Below are positions 24,858 to 31,773 of a stretch of DNA of 64,000 bases, piece by piece (the first letter of the stretch is position 1; every line of letters begins with the position of its first letter). The stretch is from Bacillus sp. MM2020_1 (GTDB lineage: Bacteria; Bacillota; Bacilli; Bacillales; Cytobacillaceae): positions 62,001 through 126,000 of the forward strand of contig JAANMP010000004.1 of assembly GCA_011250595.1 (NCBI GenBank), read 5' to 3'. The position numbers and the translations under genes were made by a program. The notes under the pieces are model-generated. The model did no database searches, was not told where the DNA came from, and worked only from the letters and a program-made list of their open reading frames with translations.

Positions 24858-24909
24858 AAGACTTATTCCTGTTTTAGGAGCCATCCTAACTAGGAAAAGT
24901 CTTTTTTTA
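24858..24909 (+). terminator. Rho-independent terminator after the HMA gene
   Basis: AAGACTTATTCCTG and TAGGAAAAGTCTT pair as the outer stem; TAGGAG/ATCCTA lies within the loop. Followed by seven T. Confidence 0.6.
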
Positions 24910-24926
24910 TTAAATAAAAAGAGTAC

Positions 24927-24940
24927 TTGATGGCGGTCAA
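24927..24940. promoter_or_regulatory. FNR/Crp-type box upstream of the P-type ATPase
   Basis: TTGATGGCGGTCAA, one mismatch from TTGAT-N4-ATCAA. The same word with two changed spacer bases stands at 27957-27970, within matching flanks (ACTTGATGnnGGTCAATTA in both). It is about 60 nt before the ATPase start. Confidence 0.55.
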
Positions 24941-24997
24941 TTACTTTTCTACAGGTTCAATTTAAGATAAGGATAATAAGAGTTGCAGGGGGAATAA

Positions 24998-26908
24998 ATG
25001 ATGGAGACCATTAACAAGCAGAAAAACCATATTACCGCTATCTCATTTGGTTTACTCGTGATTGGTTTTTTAGCGAGTGTCATGGGAAGTGGTAAAATAA
25101 GCGATCTTGCGTTAATCATCGCTACTATTCTAGCAAGCATCCCCATATTCATGAAAGCCTATCAAGCCTTACGAATGAAAGCTTTTAGTATTGATTTATT
25201 AGTAAGCATCGCCGTCCTAGGTGCGGTTTACCTCCGAGACTATACCGAATCATCTGTAGTTACATTTCTCTTCTTATTTGGAGACTATTTGGAAGCACGT
25301 ACATTAGAAAAAACCCGTTCTTCATTAAAGGAACTGGTTGACATGGCCCCACAAGAAGCCACGGTTATCCGGGGCGGAACCACTACGATCATCCCAGTCG
25401 AAGCAGTAGTGGCAGGGGACCGAGTGATTGTTCGTTCAGGGGGGAAGGTTCCAGTTGATGGAAGGATTCTTTCTGGGCAAGCAGCTTTAAATGAAGCAGC
25501 GATAACGGGTGAATCCATCCCAGCAACGAAAAGAGCGGATGACCAAGTTTTTAGTGGTACAATGGTAGATAATGGATATATTGAGATTGTCGCTGAAAAA
25601 GTAGGGGATGACACTACTTTTGCAAAGATTATTGAACTGGTCGAAGAGGCACAGGAGTCAAAAACGAAAACTGAAAAGTTCCTTGATAAGTTTTCAAGTG
25701 TATATACACCTGCAATCGTTATCTTGTCTATTTTGGTCTATGCGTTCACACGGGATCTAAGATTGGCGATCACCTTTCTAGTGATTGCATGTCCAGGTGC
25801 CTTAGTTATTGGTGCGCCCGTTTCAAGTGTTGCTGGTATCGGAAATGGCGCGAAAAATGGTGTCCTTGTGAAAGGGGGGGAAATCCTCGATACCTTCTCC
25901 AAAGTGGATATGATCATTTTTGATAAAACGGGAACGCTAACAAAAGGGAAGCCCGAAGTAACAGCTATTAAGACGTTTAACAAAAGGCCAGAGAATGAAC
26001 TTTTGCAGCTGGTAGCCCGAGCTGAGACCATTTCTGAACATCATTTAGGGAAAACGATTGTAAAAGAAGCCCTGGCAAGACATTTACACGTTCCTTTGAA
26101 TAGCGATTCGGAAATGGGTGAGGTCATTAGGGGGCGTGGAATCCACGCAACCATTAATGGCCATACCCTTGCTGTAGGGAACCGAAAATTGATGGATAGC
26201 AAACATATACACATTTCACAAGAGGCTGCTGAGTATGTGGAAAGTCAAGAAAAGGCAGGGAATACGGCTATTTTTTCAGCAGTTGACGGTGAGTTGGAGG
26301 GGATTATCTCGATTGCCGATCAAATTCGAGAGGATGCCCACTCAGCCCTAAAAGCTATGAGAAACAGTGGTGTAAAGAAGATGATCATGTTAACGGGTGA
26401 TAACCAACATACAGCAGAATTGGTAGCTAAGAAATTAGGATTAGATGACTTTTTTGCCGAGTTAACCCCAGAAGACAAAGCTAATTATGTAAAAAAACAA
26501 AAAGAAGCGGGTTATGTGGTTGCCATGGCTGGTGATGGAATAAATGATGCACCGGCTATTGCGATTGCAGATATCGGACTTGCCATGGGCGAAGGTGGAA
26601 CGGATGTAGCAATGGAAACAGCGGACATTGTTCTAATGGCGGATAAGTTATTGCAATTGTCACATGCGTACTCCTTATCCAAAGCAACGATGCGGAATAT
26701 GAAACAAAATACCACTTTTGCTGTATTAACTGTAGTTGTATTACTAATTGGTGTTTTGGTTGGATCCGTCCAATTGGCCGCTGGTATGTTCATCCATGAA
26801 GCAAGTGTATTACTAGTAATTTTGAATGCGATGAGATTAATTCGCTTTAATAATAGAAGAACAAAAGAGTCTAGAAAGGTACCTGTTATCCATCCATATG
26901 AAATCTAA
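24998..26908 (+). CDS. P1B-type heavy-metal transporting ATPase with atypical motifs
   Basis: 636 aa. All core P-type motifs are there: TGES (170-173), phosphorylation site DKTGT (Asp309), GDGINDAPA. The membrane metal motif reads CPGAL (265-269) where metal ATPases normally have CPC, CPH or SPC, and the nucleotide-domain HP motif reads HH (SEHHLGKT, 348-349). No HMA domain is fused; a free HMA protein is encoded just upstream. It probably exports a transition metal, but the ion cannot be predicted because the motif is not one of the usual classes. Two ATG codons are adjacent (24998, 25001) after GCAGGGGGA. It is followed at 18 nt by the Crp/Fnr gene. Confidence 0.85.
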   Translation: MMETINKQKNHITAISFGLLVIGFLASVMGSGKISDLALIIATILASIPIFMKAYQALRMKAFSIDLLVSIAVLGAVYLRDYTESSVVTFLFLFGDYLEARTLEKTRSSLKELVDMAPQEATVIRGGTTTIIPVEAVVAGDRVIVRSGGKVPVDGRILSGQAALNEAAITGESIPATKRADDQVFSGTMVDNGYIEIVAEKVGDDTTFAKIIELVEEAQESKTKTEKFLDKFSSVYTPAIVILSILVYAFTRDLRLAITFLVIACPGALVIGAPVSSVAGIGNGAKNGVLVKGGEILDTFSKVDMIIFDKTGTLTKGKPEVTAIKTFNKRPENELLQLVARAETISEHHLGKTIVKEALARHLHVPLNSDSEMGEVIRGRGIHATINGHTLAVGNRKLMDSKHIHISQEAAEYVESQEKAGNTAIFSAVDGELEGIISIADQIREDAHSALKAMRNSGVKKMIMLTGDNQHTAELVAKKLGLDDFFAELTPEDKANYVKKQKEAGYVVAMAGDGINDAPAIAIADIGLAMGEGGTDVAMETADIVLMADKLLQLSHAYSLSKATMRNMKQNTTFAVLTVVVLLIGVLVGSVQLAAGMFIHEASVLLVILNAMRLIRFNNRRTKESRKVPVIHPYEI

Positions 26909-26926
26909 AAGCTAGGAGTGAAGGAA

Positions 26927-27637
26927 ATGGTAGAAACGAATGCCCATTGCTGTAATCATACCGATTCCAAAGGAACACATAAAGTGTGTGTTTCTTTGGT
27001 GCCGATTTTTAATCATTTAGAAGAAAAACAAATGAACGAGATCATGAAGACGACAAACTCCGTTTCTTATAAAAGAGGAGAAATTATTTACCAAGCAGGA
27101 GACAAATCAGACGCTCTTTATATTGTAAATAAAGGGAAAATAAGAATTTACCGGTTAGCGGAATCGGGTAAAGAGCAGTTGGTACGTATCCTCAATCCGG
27201 GCGATTTTACGGGAGAACTGGCTTTATTTAATGAAGCCCTTCATGAATCTTTTGCTGAAGCAATGGAAGAGACCCAAGTTTGTATGATCAATCGTTCAGA
27301 CTTACAGGAGTTTCTATTAAAATACCCTTCCATTTCATTAAAAATACTAGCAGAGTTTTCAAATCGATTGGAGCAATCGGAAAAACAAACGACCCGATTT
27401 GCAACCGAGAAAGTGGACACAAGAATTGCCCTGTTCTTAGTAGAGTGCCTGCCAAATGGAGGCCAACCACAAGAGGTTAAACTACCGATGAGTAGAAAAG
27501 ATTTAGCCTCCTATTTGGGGACGACGCCCGAAACGATCAGCCGCAGGTTAGCTGACTTAGAAGCAGCGGGTTTAATCAAACAAAAGCCGCACAAAATCAT
27601 TGAAATATTAGATCTAGATGGACTGCTCCTTGTTTAA
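26927..27637 (+). CDS. Crp/Fnr-family regulator with N-terminal cysteines
   Basis: 236 aa. Cyclic-nucleotide-type barrel (GEIIYQAGDKSDALYIVNKG) and a winged helix (MSRKDLASYLGTTPETISRR) with the FNR-type recognition helix ending ETISRR. Cys8, Cys9, Cys21 and Cys119 recall FNR's three N-terminal and one central cysteine, so an iron-sulfur cluster or metal site is possible; spacing differs from E. coli FNR. ATG 26927 follows AGGAG by 8 nt. Next to the ATPase and with three FNR-like boxes around, it probably controls this metal module. Fe, O2 or NO sensing is inference. Confidence 0.85.
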   Translation: MVETNAHCCNHTDSKGTHKVCVSLVPIFNHLEEKQMNEIMKTTNSVSYKRGEIIYQAGDKSDALYIVNKGKIRIYRLAESGKEQLVRILNPGDFTGELALFNEALHESFAEAMEETQVCMINRSDLQEFLLKYPSISLKILAEFSNRLEQSEKQTTRFATEKVDTRIALFLVECLPNGGQPQEVKLPMSRKDLASYLGTTPETISRRLADLEAAGLIKQKPHKIIEILDLDGLLLV

Positions 27638-27652
27638 AGGAGCTTTTTTTTT
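27624..27652 (+). terminator. Rho-independent terminator of the ATPase/regulator operon
   Basis: GCTCCT/AGGAGC with a loop containing the stop codon, then eight or more T. Confidence 0.75.
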
Positions 27653-27956
27653 GCCTATCGATCTTCCGTTCAAATGGGGGATCCCACCAAGAGACTATCA
27701 AATAAAAGGAAAGTTCCGTTTAAATTGGGAAATACCCATATTTCCTTAAAAATAAAGGAAGTTTTTCCGTTTATAATATCCAAATCTTTAGATTTTGTCT
27801 TATTTAGAGCAGTTTATCGGAATATCTCCGCTATATCTGCTTTTAAGCTTCCTCTACATACATTAGCCGGAAATTCTCCGCCTATGAATTCTCATACCTA
27901 CACGAAAATCAACAACGAATAATAACAGAGACTTTTTATATATAAAAAATGAAAAC
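27653..27956. other. Intergenic stretch with no supported gene
   Basis: About 300 nt, AT-rich, with several short self-complementary words around TTTCC/GGAAA and CGGA/TCCG. An open frame (27674-27922) has no ribosome site and no protein-like pattern. I see nothing functional until the FNR-like box at 27957. Confidence 0.5.
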
Positions 27957-27970
27957 TTGATGAAGGTCAA
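27957..27970. promoter_or_regulatory. FNR/Crp-type box upstream of the broken membrane-protein gene
   Basis: TTGATGAAGGTCAA, the partner of the site at 24927-24940, placed 2 nt before a Fur box. The pair would let one promoter respond to both regulators. Confidence 0.55.
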
Positions 27971-27972
27971 TT

Positions 27973-27991
27973 AATAATGATAATCATTATC
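27973..27991. promoter_or_regulatory. Near-perfect Fur box
   Basis: AATAATGATAATCATTATC matches the 19-nt Fur consensus GATAATGATAATCATTATC at 18 of 19 positions. It precedes the pseudogene at 28061 by 70 nt, so that gene was probably iron-repressed. Confidence 0.8.
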
Positions 27992-28060
27992 ACTATAATG
28001 TAGGTACTGTAGAACGATTGATATCTACAAAAATGATTCCCAGTAAAGGAGTTTAAGTTG

Positions 28061-28425
28061 ATGTTGGAAACGAATTGAAATGATAGTGATTCTCAAAGAG
28101 ATGAGAAAGAGAAGAATAATATTGAAGTATGGGAGGATCTTGTCAACATCCAAAGCTTGGTACTTTCCTTGCTTATTTGCAGCATTACCGCTCTTGGTGG
28201 GTATTTCATTGCCCCAAACGAACCGCCAAAGCCGCTATTCTATGGGCTTTCTGGGGGCTTTCATTGTCTTTATTTACAGCAGTATCTGCAGGATGGGTGA
28301 ATATCGGCGGCGTTTTATTAATCGGGTTGGTAGCAGGGGTTCTTCACCGGTGGGGGATTAATTACGGTGTTCAATTTATGATTCTCTACTCGGCTCCCTG
28401 GATCATTACGAAACTAGTTGGGTAA
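28061..28425 (+). pseudogene. Broken small membrane-protein gene under a Fur box
   Basis: An ATG with AAAGGAG 9 nt upstream starts MLETN, then an in-frame TGA (28076-28078). The same frame continues as a charged stretch and membrane segments (LVLSLLICSITALGGYFIAP, then PLFYGLSGG). At the G5 run 28253-28257 the reading moves to another frame (LSLFTAVSAGWVNIGGVLLI...PWIITKLVG, ending 28425); adding one G restores continuity. The intact protein would be about 121 aa with three to four membrane segments. Family not recognised. Two lesions suggest a true pseudogene rather than one sequencing slip. Confidence 0.65.
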
Positions 28426-28472
28426 GGCAAATCTTTGGGGGGAAATCCCCTTTAATGAGGTGAAAGAAAACT

Positions 28473-29423
28473 ATGAATCAAATCACGCAAAGGCCCGCCA
28501 TTGGCAGTGCACATAGTAAGTTGATATTACTCGGTGAGCACTCCGTTGTTTATGGAATGCCGGCAATTGCCCTGCCCTTCCCGCTATTAGAAGTGGTTTC
28601 TACCGTTGAGAAAATATCTGATCAAATTACGCTTATATGTGACTACTATCGTGGTCCTCTTGGGCAAGTCCCACATAAATTAAGAGGCATAGCTTCATGT
28701 ATTAGTGAGACGCTGCACATTTTAAATCAGCCTGAGAAGGGACTGTTGATTCGACTGCATTCCTCGATTCCGATTGGCCGCGGATTAGGCTCAAGTGCGG
28801 CCATAGCGATTGCGATTGTCAAAAGCCTGTTTGCTTTTCATAGGCAAAGTCTTGAACCGAAGGTGTTGATGTCCCTTGTCCACAAGGCAGAAACCTTTGC
28901 GCATGGAACTCCAAGCGGAATAGACATGGCTGCAGCGCTTAGTGATTTCCCGATTTGGTTTCAAAAAGGGAAAAAGATAAGGAATTTGCAATTGGGAGGG
29001 CCACTTTTTCTAATTGTCGCTGATACAGGTCATTTTGGTGATACACGTGCTGCGGTATTAAGTGTAAGGGATAAGTTTAGAGCTTACCCTGAAAGTACAC
29101 AAAAATCAGTGAATCAACTTGGAGTTATCACGCTTGAGGCGCGGGCAGCACTTTCAGCCGGCAATCTGGCGTGGCTGGGAAGCTTATTTGACCAGGCTCA
29201 AGCTGAGTTAGTCGATCTTGGCGTCAGTGATGACACTATTAATAGACTAGTAGATACGGCCAAAAAGGCAGGCTCACTCGGAGCAAAATTAACAGGTGGC
29301 GGCCGGGGCGGCTGTGTCCTGGCACTTGCTAAGAATCTAGCACATGCAAAGAGGATAGCCAATACCTTAATAAAGGCTGGGGCATCAAACACCTGGTATT
29401 TTCGCTTAGATGGCAATGGATAA
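28473..29423 (+). CDS. mvk: Mevalonate kinase
   Basis: 316 aa, GHMP kinase family. Motif 1 is SKLILLGEHSVVYGMPAIAL (15-34), the ATP loop PIGRGLGSSAA is at 100-110, and motif 3 KLTGGGRGGC near residue 275. It phosphorylates mevalonate. Bacillus species normally make isoprenoids by the MEP route, so the presence of mevalonate-pathway kinases is unusual. It leads three adjacent genes covering the steps from mevalonate to isopentenyl diphosphate. HMG-CoA synthase and reductase and the isomerase are not in the window. The ATG follows TGAGGTGAAAG. Confidence 0.9.
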   Translation: MNQITQRPAIGSAHSKLILLGEHSVVYGMPAIALPFPLLEVVSTVEKISDQITLICDYYRGPLGQVPHKLRGIASCISETLHILNQPEKGLLIRLHSSIPIGRGLGSSAAIAIAIVKSLFAFHRQSLEPKVLMSLVHKAETFAHGTPSGIDMAAALSDFPIWFQKGKKIRNLQLGGPLFLIVADTGHFGDTRAAVLSVRDKFRAYPESTQKSVNQLGVITLEARAALSAGNLAWLGSLFDQAQAELVDLGVSDDTINRLVDTAKKAGSLGAKLTGGGRGGCVLALAKNLAHAKRIANTLIKAGASNTWYFRLDGNG

Positions 29424-29487
29424 TCTGGCATCTGTTTAGCGGAACCAAGGGATTGTTGATTCATAATTGAGGAAAGTGGGGACCTAC

Positions 29488-30462
29488 TTGAAGGCGACGG
29501 CACGAGCACATACAAATATTGCATTAATTAAATACTGGGGGAAACGTGATGAGTCTCTATTCTTACCAATGAACAACAGCCTCTCGATTACATTGGATAA
29601 GTTCCACACCACAACAGCGGTTGAATTTTGTCCCTGTCTTCCAGTTGATCTGTTTATTATGAATAATCAATTAACAAGTAGCGCGGAAATGGCCAGGATT
29701 ACACATTTTCTAGATCGGATCAGAGGTATGTCAGGAAAAAGATGGCATGCAGTCGTGCATTCTACAAACAATTTTCCCACCGCTGCTGGTTTTGCCTCTT
29801 CCGCATCTGGTTATGCAGCATTAGCTGCGGCTGCGACAAAAGCTATTGGTCTAGATTTAGGTTATAAAGCCTTATCCCAATTGGCTCGGCTGGGATCTGG
29901 ATCCGCATGCCGATCCATTTATGGAGGGTATGTTGAATGGCAAAAGGGTGAAAAGAGTGATGGAACTGACTCCTTTGCCAAGCCAGTTCTAGAGGGGGGC
30001 GATTGGGATTTAAGTATCGTTTCTGTTCTAGTAACCGATACACCTAAGACGGTCTCTAGTCGAGAGGGGATGAAACGAACAGTTGAAACTTCTCCCTTTT
30101 ATTCGGGCTGGCTGGACAGTGTTGAAACAGATTTTCTACACGCAAAAGAAGCATTAAACCATCATGATTTTGAATTACTGGGAAGCATCATCGAGTCAAA
30201 CGCATTAAAGATGCATGCAACAACCCTAGGGGCCAATCCTCCCTTTATGTATTGGAATAGTGCAACACTAGATGTGATTAAAGAGGTTCAATCGCTTCGC
30301 TCCGGCGGTATTCAAGCCTATTTTACGATCGATGCAGGGCCTAATGTCAAGGTTCTTTGTCAACCTAAGGATGAGCAGGCTGTAAGGGAATCCCTAGAAA
30401 AATTACCTAATGTTCAAAATACCTATCTGTGCCATCCGGGACCTGGTCTTACATATTTGTAA
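29488..30462 (+). CDS. mvaD: Diphosphomevalonate decarboxylase
   Basis: 325 aa. From TTG 29488 the product begins MKATARAHTNIALIKYWGKR, the signature start of this family; NNFPTAAGFASSASGYAAL is the phosphate-binding loop and GSACRSIYGGYVEW the following conserved block. It makes isopentenyl diphosphate from diphosphomevalonate with ATP. The start is fixed by homology; the site GTGGGG is 6 nt upstream. An in-frame TTG at 29467 is possible. It lies 64 nt after mvk. Confidence 0.9.
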   Translation: MKATARAHTNIALIKYWGKRDESLFLPMNNSLSITLDKFHTTTAVEFCPCLPVDLFIMNNQLTSSAEMARITHFLDRIRGMSGKRWHAVVHSTNNFPTAAGFASSASGYAALAAAATKAIGLDLGYKALSQLARLGSGSACRSIYGGYVEWQKGEKSDGTDSFAKPVLEGGDWDLSIVSVLVTDTPKTVSSREGMKRTVETSPFYSGWLDSVETDFLHAKEALNHHDFELLGSIIESNALKMHATTLGANPPFMYWNSATLDVIKEVQSLRSGGIQAYFTIDAGPNVKVLCQPKDEQAVRESLEKLPNVQNTYLCHPGPGLTYL

Positions 30463-30525
30463 TCGTATCACTGGAATTGGAAGTAGACTTTTATTAATCG
30501 AGTACTAACGAAGGGATGAGAAAAT

Positions 30526-31674
30526 ATGACTTATTCAAGCTATCGGGTATCTGTACCAGGAAAACTAGTCATTGCCGGTGATTACGCTGTTCTTGAACCT
30601 AAACAGCAAGCAATTGTGATGGCTGTCAATCGATATATCACAGCGACGATTGAACCATGCTGGCAGAACCAGCTGTCGCTTCCACTGTTTGGATTGGAGA
30701 ATGTGACCTGGGGCTTCAATCATAGCAAGGTTCACTTTAGTGTTTCTGACCGACGCTTACACTTCATTGAAAGTTCAATCGAAGTGGCCTGTCAATTTTT
30801 ACAGGAAAATTCAATCCCACTAAGGCCATTTCATTTAAGGATTAGAAGTGAGCTAAGTGATCCCGCAACGGGCCGTAAATATGGGCTTGGATCCAGTGCC
30901 GCTCTCGTAGTTGCCGTCATTTCAGCCATTTTACGGTTAAATAGTGAGGGGAATGTTCCTCCTACTCTTGATCAAATCTTTAAGCTTTCCGCAATCGCCC
31001 ATTTAAAATCGCAAAAAAATGGTTCAGGAATTGATATTGCCGCTTCAACATATGGAGGATGGCTAGTCTATTCAGCCTTCAACGCTAAGTGGGTGTTGAA
31101 GCAATTATTGGAAGGGACCGCCTTAAGAGCGCTTGTAAAAAAACCTTGGCCTAATCTGTCGATTACCCCTATAAAACCAGCATCACATTTCCATTTAAGT
31201 GTTGGTTGGACGAAGGAGTCGTCATCAACGGCCCCGATGATTAAGATGGTCCAAGAATTTCGCAGACGAAATCGAGAACCATACGACCAATTCTTAGTGA
31301 AAAGCTCGATGGCAGTTGCCCGCTTGGTGCAGAGCTTTCAGAAGGACGATCGTCTCGAAGCTATTTCAAGCATAAGGCAAAATCGGGAAGCGTTGTTGAT
31401 GCTTAGTCAACAGGCCAATATCCGATTGGAAACATCAAAATTAAAGGATTTATGCGATGCCGCTGAAAAGTATGGCAGTGGTAAACCATCAGGGGCCGGG
31501 GGCGGGGATTGTGGTATTGCCTTCATGGAAGAAGAAAATCAGGCAGCGGAATTAAATAATGTTTGGCGAAATCACGGAATTACCCCGTTAAATTTAAGCG
31601 TTTCTTCAAACGGGGCACTTGTTACCGAATATACTTGTGAGATGTCTTTAAAAGAATATTTAGTTAGTGTTTAA
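30526..31674 (+). CDS. mvaK2: Phosphomevalonate kinase
   Basis: 382 aa, GHMP family. VPGKLVIAGDYAVLEP (motif 1), KYGLGSSAALVVAVI (ATP loop) and KPSGAGGGDCGIAF (motif 3) match bacterial phosphomevalonate kinases. It converts phosphomevalonate to the diphosphate used by MvaD. Order mvk-mvaD-mvaK2 is the classical bacterial arrangement. The ATG follows AGGGATGAGAA. No terminator is obvious before the nitric oxide reductase gene, 99 nt away. Confidence 0.9.
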   Translation: MTYSSYRVSVPGKLVIAGDYAVLEPKQQAIVMAVNRYITATIEPCWQNQLSLPLFGLENVTWGFNHSKVHFSVSDRRLHFIESSIEVACQFLQENSIPLRPFHLRIRSELSDPATGRKYGLGSSAALVVAVISAILRLNSEGNVPPTLDQIFKLSAIAHLKSQKNGSGIDIAASTYGGWLVYSAFNAKWVLKQLLEGTALRALVKKPWPNLSITPIKPASHFHLSVGWTKESSSTAPMIKMVQEFRRRNREPYDQFLVKSSMAVARLVQSFQKDDRLEAISSIRQNREALLMLSQQANIRLETSKLKDLCDAAEKYGSGKPSGAGGGDCGIAFMEEENQAAELNNVWRNHGITPLNLSVSSNGALVTEYTCEMSLKEYLVSV

Positions 31675-31702
31675 CATCGTTATGATGCCCGTAATTAAAA
31701 TT

Positions 31703-31724
31703 GTTTGTGATTTATTTAACAAAC
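31703..31724. promoter_or_regulatory. Inverted repeat upstream of the nitric oxide reductase gene
   Basis: GTTTGT-N10-ACAAAC is a perfect inverted repeat that also contains TGTGA-N6-TAACA, one mismatch from the Bacillus Fnr consensus TGTGA-N6-TCACA. It lies about 50-70 nt before the start codon and is a candidate Fnr or NO-sensor site. Confidence 0.4.
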
Positions 31725-31773
31725 TTATAACTTTTAAAGGGTGGAAAAACTACTTCGGGAAAAGGTGCTAGTT

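Noticed and set aside
27674-27922. 82-codon plus-strand frame after the Crp/Fnr gene
   Set aside because: No ribosome site, no domain, composition like the AT-rich flanks.
28080-28361. 93-codon frame overlapping the Fur-linked pseudogene
   Set aside because: It is the third frame of the broken gene; protein-like sequence is found in the other two frames, split at the G-run.
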